From assembly GCA_902800345.1 (NCBI GenBank), contig CADCDO010000014.1, forward strand, positions 1-64,000: a DNA stretch of 64,000 nucleotides, written 5' to 3'. Positions 52,726 to 60,342 of this stretch are shown piece after piece. The position numbers and the translations under genes are program-made. The stretch comes from Fibrobacter succinogenes. Its GTDB lineage: Bacteria > Fibrobacterota > Fibrobacteria > Fibrobacterales > Fibrobacteraceae. Every line of letters starts with the position of its first letter. Within the stretch, counting starts at the first letter, position 1. Under the pieces are notes generated by a model. The model was not told the DNA's origin, did not search any database, and saw only the letters and a list, made by a program, of their open reading frames with translations.

Positions 52726-53435
52726 TTGAATACACCTTTGCGGCTGAAATTCCTGAAGAAGACAAACCAGTAATTCTGGAAAGCCGCATTTACAAGCAAT
52801 GGCTTGAAGCTTCCGAGAAAAAGTTCAACATTACGAAAGTGCATTTTGCATCGGTCGATTACTTTAGCAAGCGCCATGTCCCGCTGTTCATCAAGTTGAA
52901 CGCGACAGCGTTCTTGCCGGACGGAAAACCGGTGCACGGGATTGTGCTTGTGCGAGGCCATGCCGTGGGCGTTTTGGTCGTGCTCCATTGCGAGGGAAAA
53001 CGTTACCTGCTCCTGGTGCGCCAGCCGCGGTTCGCCATTTCGGAGACGGCGTCGCTCGAAATCCCGGCGGGGATTCTCGACTGGTCGGGCGATTACCGCA
53101 AGGTGGCTCTTTCGGAACTTGAAGAAGAGGCGCAAATCAAGGCCGACGATTCTGAACTTATCGACTTGATGGACTTTTGGTACAAGGGCGCAAGCGACGG
53201 CTTTGCCGGGAGCTGCGGTCTTTTGGACGAACGCATTCGTCTTTATGCCATCGAACGCAACGTGACCCGCGAAGAACTCGATGCGATGGACGGCAAGAAC
53301 CAGACGTACACTGACGAAAACGAATGGATCCGCACGGAAGTTCTGCCTTACGAAGAAGCTGCGCACAAGTTTATCGACGGGAAGAACTTTATCGCGCTGT
53401 TCCTCTACGAACGCTGGCTTGCTTCTAGACGATAG
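52722..53435 (+). CDS. Nudix hydrolase of the plant ADP-sugar pyrophosphatase type
   Basis: A 237-residue Nudix protein. The segment DGKPVHGIVLVRGHAVGVLVVL closely follows plant NUDX14 (ADP-glucose/ADP-ribose pyrophosphatase) in wording. The Nudix box region is LEIPAGILDWSGDYRKVALS then ELEEEAQI (about 107-134). Against the consensus GX5EX7REUXEEXGU, the first Glu is Gly, the Arg is Ser and the last Gly is Gln, while the EE pair is kept. It likely hydrolyses ADP-sugars if active. Start overlaps the previous stop. Confidence 0.75.
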   Translation: MIEYTFAAEIPEEDKPVILESRIYKQWLEASEKKFNITKVHFASVDYFSKRHVPLFIKLNATAFLPDGKPVHGIVLVRGHAVGVLVVLHCEGKRYLLLVRQPRFAISETASLEIPAGILDWSGDYRKVALSELEEEAQIKADDSELIDLMDFWYKGASDGFAGSCGLLDERIRLYAIERNVTREELDAMDGKNQTYTDENEWIRTEVLPYEEAAHKFIDGKNFIALFLYERWLASRR

Positions 53436-53470
53436 GATTTAGAGCGAAGCGAAAGTACAATTGTTGTCGT

Positions 53471-53545
53471 GTCATCCTGAACGCAGTGAAGGATCCAGTG
53501 AAGAATATTACTGGATCTTTCGTCGATACTCTCCTCAAGATGACG
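53471..53545. repeat. inverted pair of GGATCC/GATGAC repeats
   Basis: GTCATCCTGAACGCAGTGAA then GGATCCAGTG (53471-53500) faces ACTGGATCTTTCGTC...AAGATGACG (53510-53545). The two halves are largely complementary, so they can form a long hairpin. TGACTAATGACCATTGACTA-type repeats follow to 53640. Confidence 0.65.
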
Positions 53546-53638
53546 AATTAAGTACAATTAGGAATTAGAGCAACTGCGTTTTCTAACAACTAACGTCCAA
53601 TGACTAATGACCATTGACTAATGACCATTGACTAACAG

Positions 53639-53848
53639 CTAAAAAATCGTATTGTTGATTGTCAGTCCTGCGAAGAACAGAATCAGGTAGCCGTACCAGA
53701 GTCCGGTCGGGACGTAGTTCAAAATGCGCTTGTATTTCTTGGGCTCATCCTTGTTCTTGTCCTTGATGCGGATAATGTTCTTTTTGAGATAGAAACCGCA
53801 GAGCGCAAGCCCGGCGATGCTGATAAGAATGAGAAATACGTAAGCCAT
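53639..53848 (-). CDS. small two-helix membrane protein
   Basis: A 69-residue protein with helices near 4-20 and 47-63 and a very basic loop (KKNIIRIKDKNKDEPKKYKR) between. No family is recognised. Codon use looks real and the start ATG is followed by AYVFLILISIAG. It sits alone between repeat regions. Confidence 0.5.
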   Translation of the reverse strand: MAYVFLILISIAGLALCGFYLKKNIIRIKDKNKDEPKKYKRILNYVPTGLWYGYLILFFAGLTINNTIF

Positions 53849-54370
53849 GCCTTAAATATAGTAATTAGAATTTAGAGCTTAGAGCTTAGAACTTAGCAAT
53901 TGGTAGACTGTAGGCGGTAGGAGGAACGTGTCATCCTGAGGGGTTCGTGATTAGGGAGAGACGACAACCATACAAGGCGAGCGACGCAACCAACGAAGTT
54001 GGGTATGGCCGAGCCGAAGGCGATAGGATCCAGTGAATTCGTGATATTGCGTTATTTATTTTACTGGATTCTTCAGGCTTTCAGCCTTCAGAATGACGTT
54101 GAAGCCGAGCGATGCAGAAACATGCTTGCATGTTTCTATATCCGAGGCAAAGTCATGTGCTTGCACAATGACGTGCAAGGTTAGAACAGCACGAACGCTT
54201 GCGTTCGTATTGGATTACCGCCGCAGTCAAGCCCCCGTTAGGGAAATGACGTATAAAGTGAATTGCTTACTCATCATAGCAAAACCCCGCTGCGGTGGTT
54301 TATAAAAAGTGATTTAGAACAAGTCCTATAACGATGGCGTGATGTAGAACAAACCCTAGTGAAATGTTGT
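53849..54370. other. 522-base repeat-rich non-coding region
   Basis: It has GAGCTTAGAGCTTAGAACTT (53875-53895) and GTCATCCTGAGGG (53930). AAGGCGAGCGACGC and GAGCCGAAGGCGATA (53976-54025) match words at 18727-18847. ACTGGATTCTTCAGG...AGAATGACG (54063-54097) and CATGCTTGCATGTTTC (54121) follow. A weak hairpin AAACCCCGC/GCGGTGGTTT lies near 54283-54302. No gene is seen. Confidence 0.45.
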
Positions 54371-54399
54371 TTGACGGATAAACCTAAAAATGTTACTTT
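54371..54399 (+). promoter_or_regulatory. promoter of module 1, leaderless geometry
   Basis: TTGACG (54371-54376), 17 bases, TACTTT (54394-54399), six bases (ATGGGT), then the ATG at 54406. Same box spacing and same box-to-ATG distance as at 57548-57582. Confidence 0.7.
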
Positions 54400-54405
54400 A
54401 TGGGT

Positions 54406-55260
54406 ATGAAACGTTTACTTTTTACTTTTTTCTTCTTGGTGTTAGCTATAAATTCTTTTGCCACTTATGTGGCCGTCCTAGAAACGGGGGCCGACGGCAG
54501 TGCCAAGGATAGCGTTCCATTATTAGACCGTCAGTATTTAACGAACGTTTTGCGTGAACAGGCTGTCAAGGAACTGCCTGCAAAAGAAAACTATACCATC
54601 ATGACCCGCGAGAACATTTTGCAGATGTTGCCGCCGGGCAAGGCTATCGAGGACTGCGAAGGCAACTGCCTCGTGGAGACGGGCAAGAATATCGCCGCCG
54701 ATTACATTTGCCAGGCGCGCGTGGGGCGCTTCGGGACATCCCTTACGCTTTCGGCGGAACTTTACGAGACGGCGGGGAACAAACTTATCGCAAGTTTCAA
54801 TGGCCGTGGGCAAAACGTCGAGGAACTTCTTGTGCTTATCGAAAACAAGTCGCATGAATTCTTTAGCGCTATTCGTGAAATGACGCAGCCGGCAGAAACA
54901 AGTGCACCTGTCGATTTACCGAAAGCCGATAAGGTCAATGTCGAACGTAAAATTGACGATAAGGTGAGCAAGGTGGGCGAGAGCGTCCCCGCGAACGTGG
55001 ATGCCAGCGCTGCGACCCCATCAAAGAAGGGTGTCCATTGGGTGCCGCTTTCTATCAGTGCTGTTGCAACCGTGACCGGAGTCGTGCTTGCCGTGGTCGG
55101 GAACAGCAAGGCGAAGAGCGAAAGCGAGAAAAAGCCCACATCGAAGGATGAATACAACAAGCGTCACGACGATATCGGGACTTACCAGACCATGCGGGCG
55201 GTGGGTATCGGAGTCGCGATTGCCGGTGGCATTGGCGTTGGCTTGAGTTTTGCTTTTTAG
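54406..55260 (+). CDS. module protein A1: CsgG/FlgO-like secreted protein with two C-terminal helices
   Basis: A 284-residue protein, first of three paralogues (others at 57583 and 60343). Signal peptide LLFTFFFLVLAINSFA. Residues about 19-155 form a domain shared by all three: TYVAVLETGADGSAKD, LTNVLREQAVKEL, YTIMTRENILQMLPPGKAIE, GKNIAADYICQARVGRFG and LSAELYETAGNKLIASFNGR. That layout resembles CsgG/TolB/FlgO-type envelope domains. A1 lacks the PEGA-like middle of A2 and A3. It ends with two glycine-rich hydrophobic helices and SFAF. It is followed 14 bases later by lipoprotein B1. Confidence 0.7.
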   Translation: MKRLLFTFFFLVLAINSFATYVAVLETGADGSAKDSVPLLDRQYLTNVLREQAVKELPAKENYTIMTRENILQMLPPGKAIEDCEGNCLVETGKNIAADYICQARVGRFGTSLTLSAELYETAGNKLIASFNGRGQNVEELLVLIENKSHEFFSAIREMTQPAETSAPVDLPKADKVNVERKIDDKVSKVGESVPANVDASAATPSKKGVHWVPLSISAVATVTGVVLAVVGNSKAKSESEKKPTSKDEYNKRHDDIGTYQTMRAVGIGVAIAGGIGVGLSFAF

Positions 55261-55274
55261 TTTTTGGGGGAATT

Positions 55275-57455
55275 ATGTTAGACGAAAGACGAACGACGAA
55301 ATGCGAAAGACGAGATATGAAAGGCGAAAGAAAAAACGTCATTGCGAGGACCGAAGGGACGAAGCAATCTATTCTTCATTTTTCACTTTTCATTTTATCA
55401 TTCTTCATTATCACAGCTTGTACGGATTACCAGGAAGAATTCGAGAATGCGTTCGGGGCGTTGGAATATACGGAAGGCTCCAGCGATTCTACGCCGGACG
55501 TTTCTAGCGATAGCGGTTCTGGGAAATCATCGTCCTCGGTCAAGGAAAAATCCAGCAGTTCTGCGAAGTCCTCGTCATCTGTAAAGGATACATCTAATAG
55601 CTCTGAAAAATCATCGTCTTCGGCAAAGTCATCTTCGTCGCAGGTGAAGTCGTCAAGCAGTTCGGTAAAATCTTCATCGAGCATGGGCGACACTGGCGAA
55701 TACACGGATGTACGCAATAACTATGTGTATAAATACATAACGCATAATGGCATTAAATGGATGACCGAAAACTTGAAGTATCCATCGGAAGGAAGGGGCC
55801 TTTGCTATGCCACCGTAGAAAGTAATTGCGGTAAGTATGGACGCCTCTATACTTGGAATGACGCTAAGGATGCTTGCCCGGATGAATGGCGATTGCCATC
55901 AAAGTCGGAAATGGAAGCGTTCTTCAAGAATCCCTATCCAGATCTTTTGGAGAAAATTGGATACGGGGGCATGGGCTCCAACTGGGGCGGCTACTGGCAA
56001 TGGGATGATAACACCGGTGTGAATCATTCCGGTGCGCATGGAAAGGATTCCGTCGGGTATTATTGGACCGGCACTAATGACAATGGAAAGAGATATTACT
56101 TTAAGCTTAGTGCGGATAACCCGGTTTTCGCTTATTGGGAAGACGATAACCTCTATTCTTACGTGCGTTGCGTGTGGGGCAAGGAATCTACTTCGGCGGC
56201 GAGTTCGTCTTCGGTCGTGAACAGCTCTAGTAGTTCGGGAAAAGCATCGGGTTGGGAACCTTGTAAAACATCGGAAACGGGCTGCTATAAAGATGACAGA
56301 GATGGTAAGACTTACAGGACTGTCGAGATTAATGGTTTGCTCTGGATGAAGGATAACTTGAATTATAAGGTGTCTGGTGGCAGCTATCTTCCAGATTCTA
56401 GTGAAATGGCCTCTGAATACTCCGAATATTTTAGTACTGATTACGTCAAAAATTTTAAAAAATACTCCGATGAATATGGACGGTATTATTCGTGGAGCGG
56501 GGCAAAGAATGCTTGTCCGCAAGACTGGCGCTTGCCAACCACATCTGAATTTAGAGAGTTAATTCAATTTGCCGGTGGAAAAAACGAAGCTGCACAGAAT
56601 CTGAAATCTACATCAGGCTGGGCTAAAAAGAACGGGGTCGATAAGCTCGGTTTCTCGGCTTTGCCTGCTGGTTATATGCAAACTAATGGTTTTTACAGTC
56701 GGGTTAGCACTCTTGCAGTGTTTTGGAGTTCTGATGGTGACGACGAAATTTATGGGGAAGCGGAACATTTGACCATAGATGATAACGCTGATACCATAGG
56801 AATATCGCACACCTATAAGGAATCCTACGCTCTTTCCGTTCGTTGCATAAAGGGGGCAAAACCGTTAAGCAGCAGTTCTGCGAAGTCGTCTTCGTCGGTC
56901 GTATCATCGTCGTCAACTACGGTCTCGTCTAGTTCAATTGGAAAAGTTAAAGATCGTGCAGGAAATGAATATCCTGTCGTGCAAATCGGTGAACAGTACT
57001 GGATGGCGGAAAATCTGAATTATAAGACGGAAGGCTCCGCTTGTTACGATGATCAGGAATCAAATTGTGAACTCTACGGAAGGCTTTATACGTGGGAAGC
57101 TGCGATGACGGCTTGTCCTGATGGTTATAGATTGCCCTCACGAAATGACTATACCATTTTATGGGAAAAAGCAAATCAGATGAATGGTAATTCTAGACCG
57201 CAGGATGCTCTTTGGGTGAATGGAACTTGGGCCCCTAATGCTGATAATAAGACCGGATTTAGCGCATACCCTGGAGGACTTTGGAAAGGTTCGTACGATC
57301 GGTGGCTAATGGACGCGTTTTTTTGGACATCGACACCGGGTGAGGTTTATCCTACAACGCAAGCTCGCTCCCTGCATATGAACGAACTAAATGCATATCT
57401 AGGACAAGACGACCCAAAAACATATATGATGTCCGTCCGTTGCGTGAAGAATTAA
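55275..57455 (+). CDS. module lipoprotein B1 with three FISUMP domains
   Basis: A 726-residue lipoprotein; lipobox FFIITAC, mature start CTDYQEEFENAFG. A Ser/Lys linker (SSSSVK-type repeats) spans about 78-135. Three FISUMP domains (TIGR02145) follow: near 142 (GIKWMTENLKYP), 344 (GLLWMKDNLNYK) and 558 (EQYWMAENLNYK), each with YGRxYxWxxAxxACPxxWRLP. FISUMP is a major Fibrobacter surface domain of unknown function. The long n-region before the hydrophobic core encodes NVIARTEGTKQSI from a dispersed repeat. GGGGG precedes the ATG. Confidence 0.85.
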   Translation: MLDERRTTKCERRDMKGERKNVIARTEGTKQSILHFSLFILSFFIITACTDYQEEFENAFGALEYTEGSSDSTPDVSSDSGSGKSSSSVKEKSSSSAKSSSSVKDTSNSSEKSSSSAKSSSSQVKSSSSSVKSSSSMGDTGEYTDVRNNYVYKYITHNGIKWMTENLKYPSEGRGLCYATVESNCGKYGRLYTWNDAKDACPDEWRLPSKSEMEAFFKNPYPDLLEKIGYGGMGSNWGGYWQWDDNTGVNHSGAHGKDSVGYYWTGTNDNGKRYYFKLSADNPVFAYWEDDNLYSYVRCVWGKESTSAASSSSVVNSSSSSGKASGWEPCKTSETGCYKDDRDGKTYRTVEINGLLWMKDNLNYKVSGGSYLPDSSEMASEYSEYFSTDYVKNFKKYSDEYGRYYSWSGAKNACPQDWRLPTTSEFRELIQFAGGKNEAAQNLKSTSGWAKKNGVDKLGFSALPAGYMQTNGFYSRVSTLAVFWSSDGDDEIYGEAEHLTIDDNADTIGISHTYKESYALSVRCIKGAKPLSSSSAKSSSSVVSSSSTTVSSSSIGKVKDRAGNEYPVVQIGEQYWMAENLNYKTEGSACYDDQESNCELYGRLYTWEAAMTACPDGYRLPSRNDYTILWEKANQMNGNSRPQDALWVNGTWAPNADNKTGFSAYPGGLWKGSYDRWLMDAFFWTSTPGEVYPTTQARSLHMNELNAYLGQDDPKTYMMSVRCVKN

Positions 57456-57481
57456 TTGTTTATGCATAAAACGGATTGCTA

Positions 57482-57510
57482 AACAAAGCCCCTCCGGGGG
57501 CTTTTTTGTT
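57482..57510 (+). terminator. terminator after module 1
   Basis: AAAGCCCC (57485-57492) and GGGGCTTT (57497-57504) with a four-base loop, then TTTGTT. It separates module 1 from module 2. Confidence 0.85.
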
Positions 57511-57547
57511 GTTCTATAGTTCATATGAATTTTTTCATGGTTCTTTA

Positions 57548-57576
57548 TTGACTTGCATTAAAGAAAACATTACATT
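57548..57576 (+). promoter_or_regulatory. promoter of module 2, leaderless geometry
   Basis: TTGACT (57548-57553), 17 bases, TACATT (57571-57576), six bases (TTGGCT), ATG at 57583. No ribosome site is present. Confidence 0.75.
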
Positions 57577-57582
57577 TTGGCT

Positions 57583-59157
57583 ATGAAACAGTTATTTCTT
57601 TCTCTTTCGATTTTGTGTTTGCTTGCAACGAGTTCTTTTGCTACGTATGTGGCTGTGCTTGAAACGGGGGCCGATGCCAGCGCAAAAGAAAGAGTTTCTT
57701 TGTCGGATCGCCAGTACCTTACGAACGTTTTGCGCGAACAGGCTGTGCTTGAACTCCCGGCGGTGCAGAACTACACCATCATGACCCGCGAGAACATCCA
57801 GCAGATGTTGCCGCCGGGCAAGGCGATTGAGGATTGCGAAGGCAGTTGCCTCGTGGAAACCGGCAAAAATATCGCGGCGGACTACATCTGCCAGGCACGA
57901 GTCGGAAGTTTCGGAAATTCTCTCACGCTTTCGGCGGAACTTTACGAGACGGCAGGGAACAAGCTTGTCGCAAGTTTCAACGGGCGCGGTGCGAATGTCG
58001 AAGAACTTTTGGATTTAATCAAGCAGAAGTCCCCGGAATTTTTCCGTCAAATTAAAGGGAGTAGCGGTTTCGCGGGTGTAGGTGGAATTGCTGCTGTTGG
58101 CAGCGCCGGTAGTTTTAGCTATGGCGGCAAACAGAAGTTTATCGTGGAAATCACTTCGACACCAGCAGGAGCCGTGCCGACGATTGACGGCAAGGCTGTT
58201 CCCAAGTGCCTGAGCACTCCGTGTAAGCTTCAAGTCGAAGAAGGCAACCACAGAATCGTAGCTTCGTTCGACCGTTATGAAGATGCGGAAACGCTCGTGG
58301 ATGTCAAGAGCAACAACCAAAAGGTTGAACTCACGCTTATGCCGAATTTTGGCTGGCTGGAGATGAAACCCGTGCTCGTCGGGGATGTCGCCAAGCGCGG
58401 GGTCCTGAACGTGACGGTAGATGGTTTGCGCAAGGATGAATCGAAAATCGAACTGGAAGCTGGGATCCACAGCGTGATGCTTACGCACCCTTGTTTCGAC
58501 CCTGCTGCATTTAATGTTTCGATTGCGAAAAACAAGACCGAGACTTTTGACAAGGAATTGGCGCGTGGCAAGGGCGGGCTTGAACTCAACGTGGAATACA
58601 AGGGCGAACCGCAAATCTTGGCGGTCGTGATCGATGGCGTCGAAGTGGGGAGTACTCCTTATGCGGGCGAGGTCCCTCTTTGCGCCGACGTGTTTCTCAA
58701 GGGGAACGGCTGGACCGAAAAAGTCAACGTGCAGCCCAAGTGGCACGAGGTCGTGCAGGTGACGCACAATCTCACCCATACGCCAGAGGGTGTGGCCCCG
58801 ACCGTAGAAAGCGCTCCGGATAGCGACAAGGTCGAATTGGCGGGTGCCGTTGCGGCACAAGATGCAGCCCAGGTCAAACAGGACAACGCAAGCGAAGCCG
58901 CAAAAGACGCAAAGCAAGGCGGCAAGAAAATCCACTGGATCCCGATTGCCATCTCTGGCGGTGTCGCCTTAGTGGGCGGCATCATGGCGGCTGTCTTCAA
59001 CACGAAGGCGAAGGACGCAACGGCGGTTCCTCCACTGAACCAGTCGGAATACCAGAAAGGCCTTGACGATGCCCGGAAATTCCAGAATATTCGAAATGTT
59101 TCACTTGGTTTGATGGCCGCCGGACTTGTCGGTGTAGGCGTTACATTCCTTTTCTGA
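57583..59157 (+). CDS. module protein A2: CsgG/FlgO-like plus PEGA-like domains
   Basis: A 524-residue paralogue of A1. Signal peptide FLSLSILCLLATSSFA, then the shared N-domain (about 19-150) nearly identical to A1 and A3. A PEGA-like domain follows: FIVEITSTPAGAVPTIDGKA, LSTPCKLQVEEGNHRIVASF (about 186-232), then two more beta units with LEAGIHSVMLTHPCFDP and GSTPYAGEVPLC. A low-complexity linker and two C-terminal helices (IPIAISGGVALVGGIMAAVF and SLGLMAAGLVGVGVTF) end the protein. PEGA domains are found in surface proteins. Followed directly by B2. Confidence 0.7.
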   Translation: MKQLFLSLSILCLLATSSFATYVAVLETGADASAKERVSLSDRQYLTNVLREQAVLELPAVQNYTIMTRENIQQMLPPGKAIEDCEGSCLVETGKNIAADYICQARVGSFGNSLTLSAELYETAGNKLVASFNGRGANVEELLDLIKQKSPEFFRQIKGSSGFAGVGGIAAVGSAGSFSYGGKQKFIVEITSTPAGAVPTIDGKAVPKCLSTPCKLQVEEGNHRIVASFDRYEDAETLVDVKSNNQKVELTLMPNFGWLEMKPVLVGDVAKRGVLNVTVDGLRKDESKIELEAGIHSVMLTHPCFDPAAFNVSIAKNKTETFDKELARGKGGLELNVEYKGEPQILAVVIDGVEVGSTPYAGEVPLCADVFLKGNGWTEKVNVQPKWHEVVQVTHNLTHTPEGVAPTVESAPDSDKVELAGAVAAQDAAQVKQDNASEAAKDAKQGGKKIHWIPIAISGGVALVGGIMAAVFNTKAKDATAVPPLNQSEYQKGLDDARKFQNIRNVSLGLMAAGLVGVGVTFLF

Positions 59158-59171
59158 TGGGGGTATGCGAT

Positions 59172-60284
59172 ATGAAGAACAGAATTTTGTTGTTGCCGAT
59201 TGCTGCGATGTGGGGATGTACGGATTATGCGGGCCAGTGGGAAGATTCGTATGGTGTCGCTTTTGCGCAGGGCTCCGCTCCGACGGCTCAAGTCTGTGCG
59301 GAAGGTGCGACGACGGCCTTTTCCGACGATAAATGCGTGACGGATTTTCTTTGCGTGAACAACACCTGGGTGCTGCAGAACTATGTCTGCAATGGATCCG
59401 TGCAACAGAAAATATGTGACGAGAATGCGACGACCACGGTGACCGATGGCGCATGCACTTCGTATTTCGTCTGTTTTAACAACGCCTGGGTACTTATCGG
59501 ACAGCCTGTATGTACAGTGCCTCTCGTACAAAGTTCCTCATCGAATATGGTAGCTAAATCGAGCTCTTCTATAAAACGGAGTTCTTCCAGTGTGGCTCGG
59601 TCGTCGTCCAGCAAGACAAAAGTATCGAGCAGTTCGGTAAAACGTTCTGACTCTTTCCAGACTTGGATCGGTGCCGAAGGTAGCCCGCAAGTATATACAG
59701 GCCTTGATAAAGGTGGATCTTCTGGCTACTGGTTCGATTTTAATGACCATGAAGACGGTGGTGGATCCATGATTGAATGGCCTGCTCCGCTTGGAAACGA
59801 ATACGCTGAAGACGCTAAGGATTCGGTTATTAATTTCTGCAATGGAATCTGTGGCACTGCGATTCTTGAAAAGGGTGTTATGACCTACAATCCGTTCGTG
59901 GGAGTCGGCTTCAATGTCAATGTCCCTTCTGCAAGCCCTTCGGCAGCAGATGCTTCTTCTTGGGGCGGCCTTTGCATCACCTATTCATCCGATTCCGCTC
60001 CTGCTCTCGAACTCGGCCTCGGCGAAGATGTTGAACGGAGCATCGGCTATGCAAACCCGTACGCACCGCTCTCGAAATCTTCTGCCGGTACCATGAAAAA
60101 CCTCGCATGGTCTGACTTCAAACAGCCTTCTTGGTACAGGGGCGACGTTAAGATTGATGGAAAAAAGGCGGCCTCTCAGCTTTTTTCCGTGAAGTTTAAA
60201 ATTCAGTCTTCAACGGGTAAATACAAATTCAAAATTTGTGCTATCGGTCCGTATAATGGTGGCTGCCCGGAAACTTGTATATGA
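59172..60284 (+). CDS. module lipoprotein B2 with cysteine repeats and a jelly-roll-like domain
   Basis: A 370-residue lipoprotein; signal ILLLPIAAMWGC, mature start CTDYAGQWEDSYG, like B1 and B3. Two 35-residue units with four Cys each follow (CAEGATTAFSDDKC... and CDENATTTVTDGAC...), each ending NNxWVL. After a SSSS linker comes a domain starting GYWFDFNDHEDGGGSMIEWP (about 187) and running to the end, with the look of a beta jelly roll. No FISUMP is present. I chose the ATG at 59172 after GGGGGT; the ATG at 59157 overlaps the A2 stop and adds five residues. Confidence 0.7.
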   Translation: MKNRILLLPIAAMWGCTDYAGQWEDSYGVAFAQGSAPTAQVCAEGATTAFSDDKCVTDFLCVNNTWVLQNYVCNGSVQQKICDENATTTVTDGACTSYFVCFNNAWVLIGQPVCTVPLVQSSSSNMVAKSSSSIKRSSSSVARSSSSKTKVSSSSVKRSDSFQTWIGAEGSPQVYTGLDKGGSSGYWFDFNDHEDGGGSMIEWPAPLGNEYAEDAKDSVINFCNGICGTAILEKGVMTYNPFVGVGFNVNVPSASPSAADASSWGGLCITYSSDSAPALELGLGEDVERSIGYANPYAPLSKSSAGTMKNLAWSDFKQPSWYRGDVKIDGKKAASQLFSVKFKIQSSTGKYKFKICAIGPYNGGCPETCI

Positions 60285-60342
60285 TGGTGATTGAAAGTCT
60301 GGTTTTTGAATAAATAAATTAAAACACTAATTGGATGAGGAT

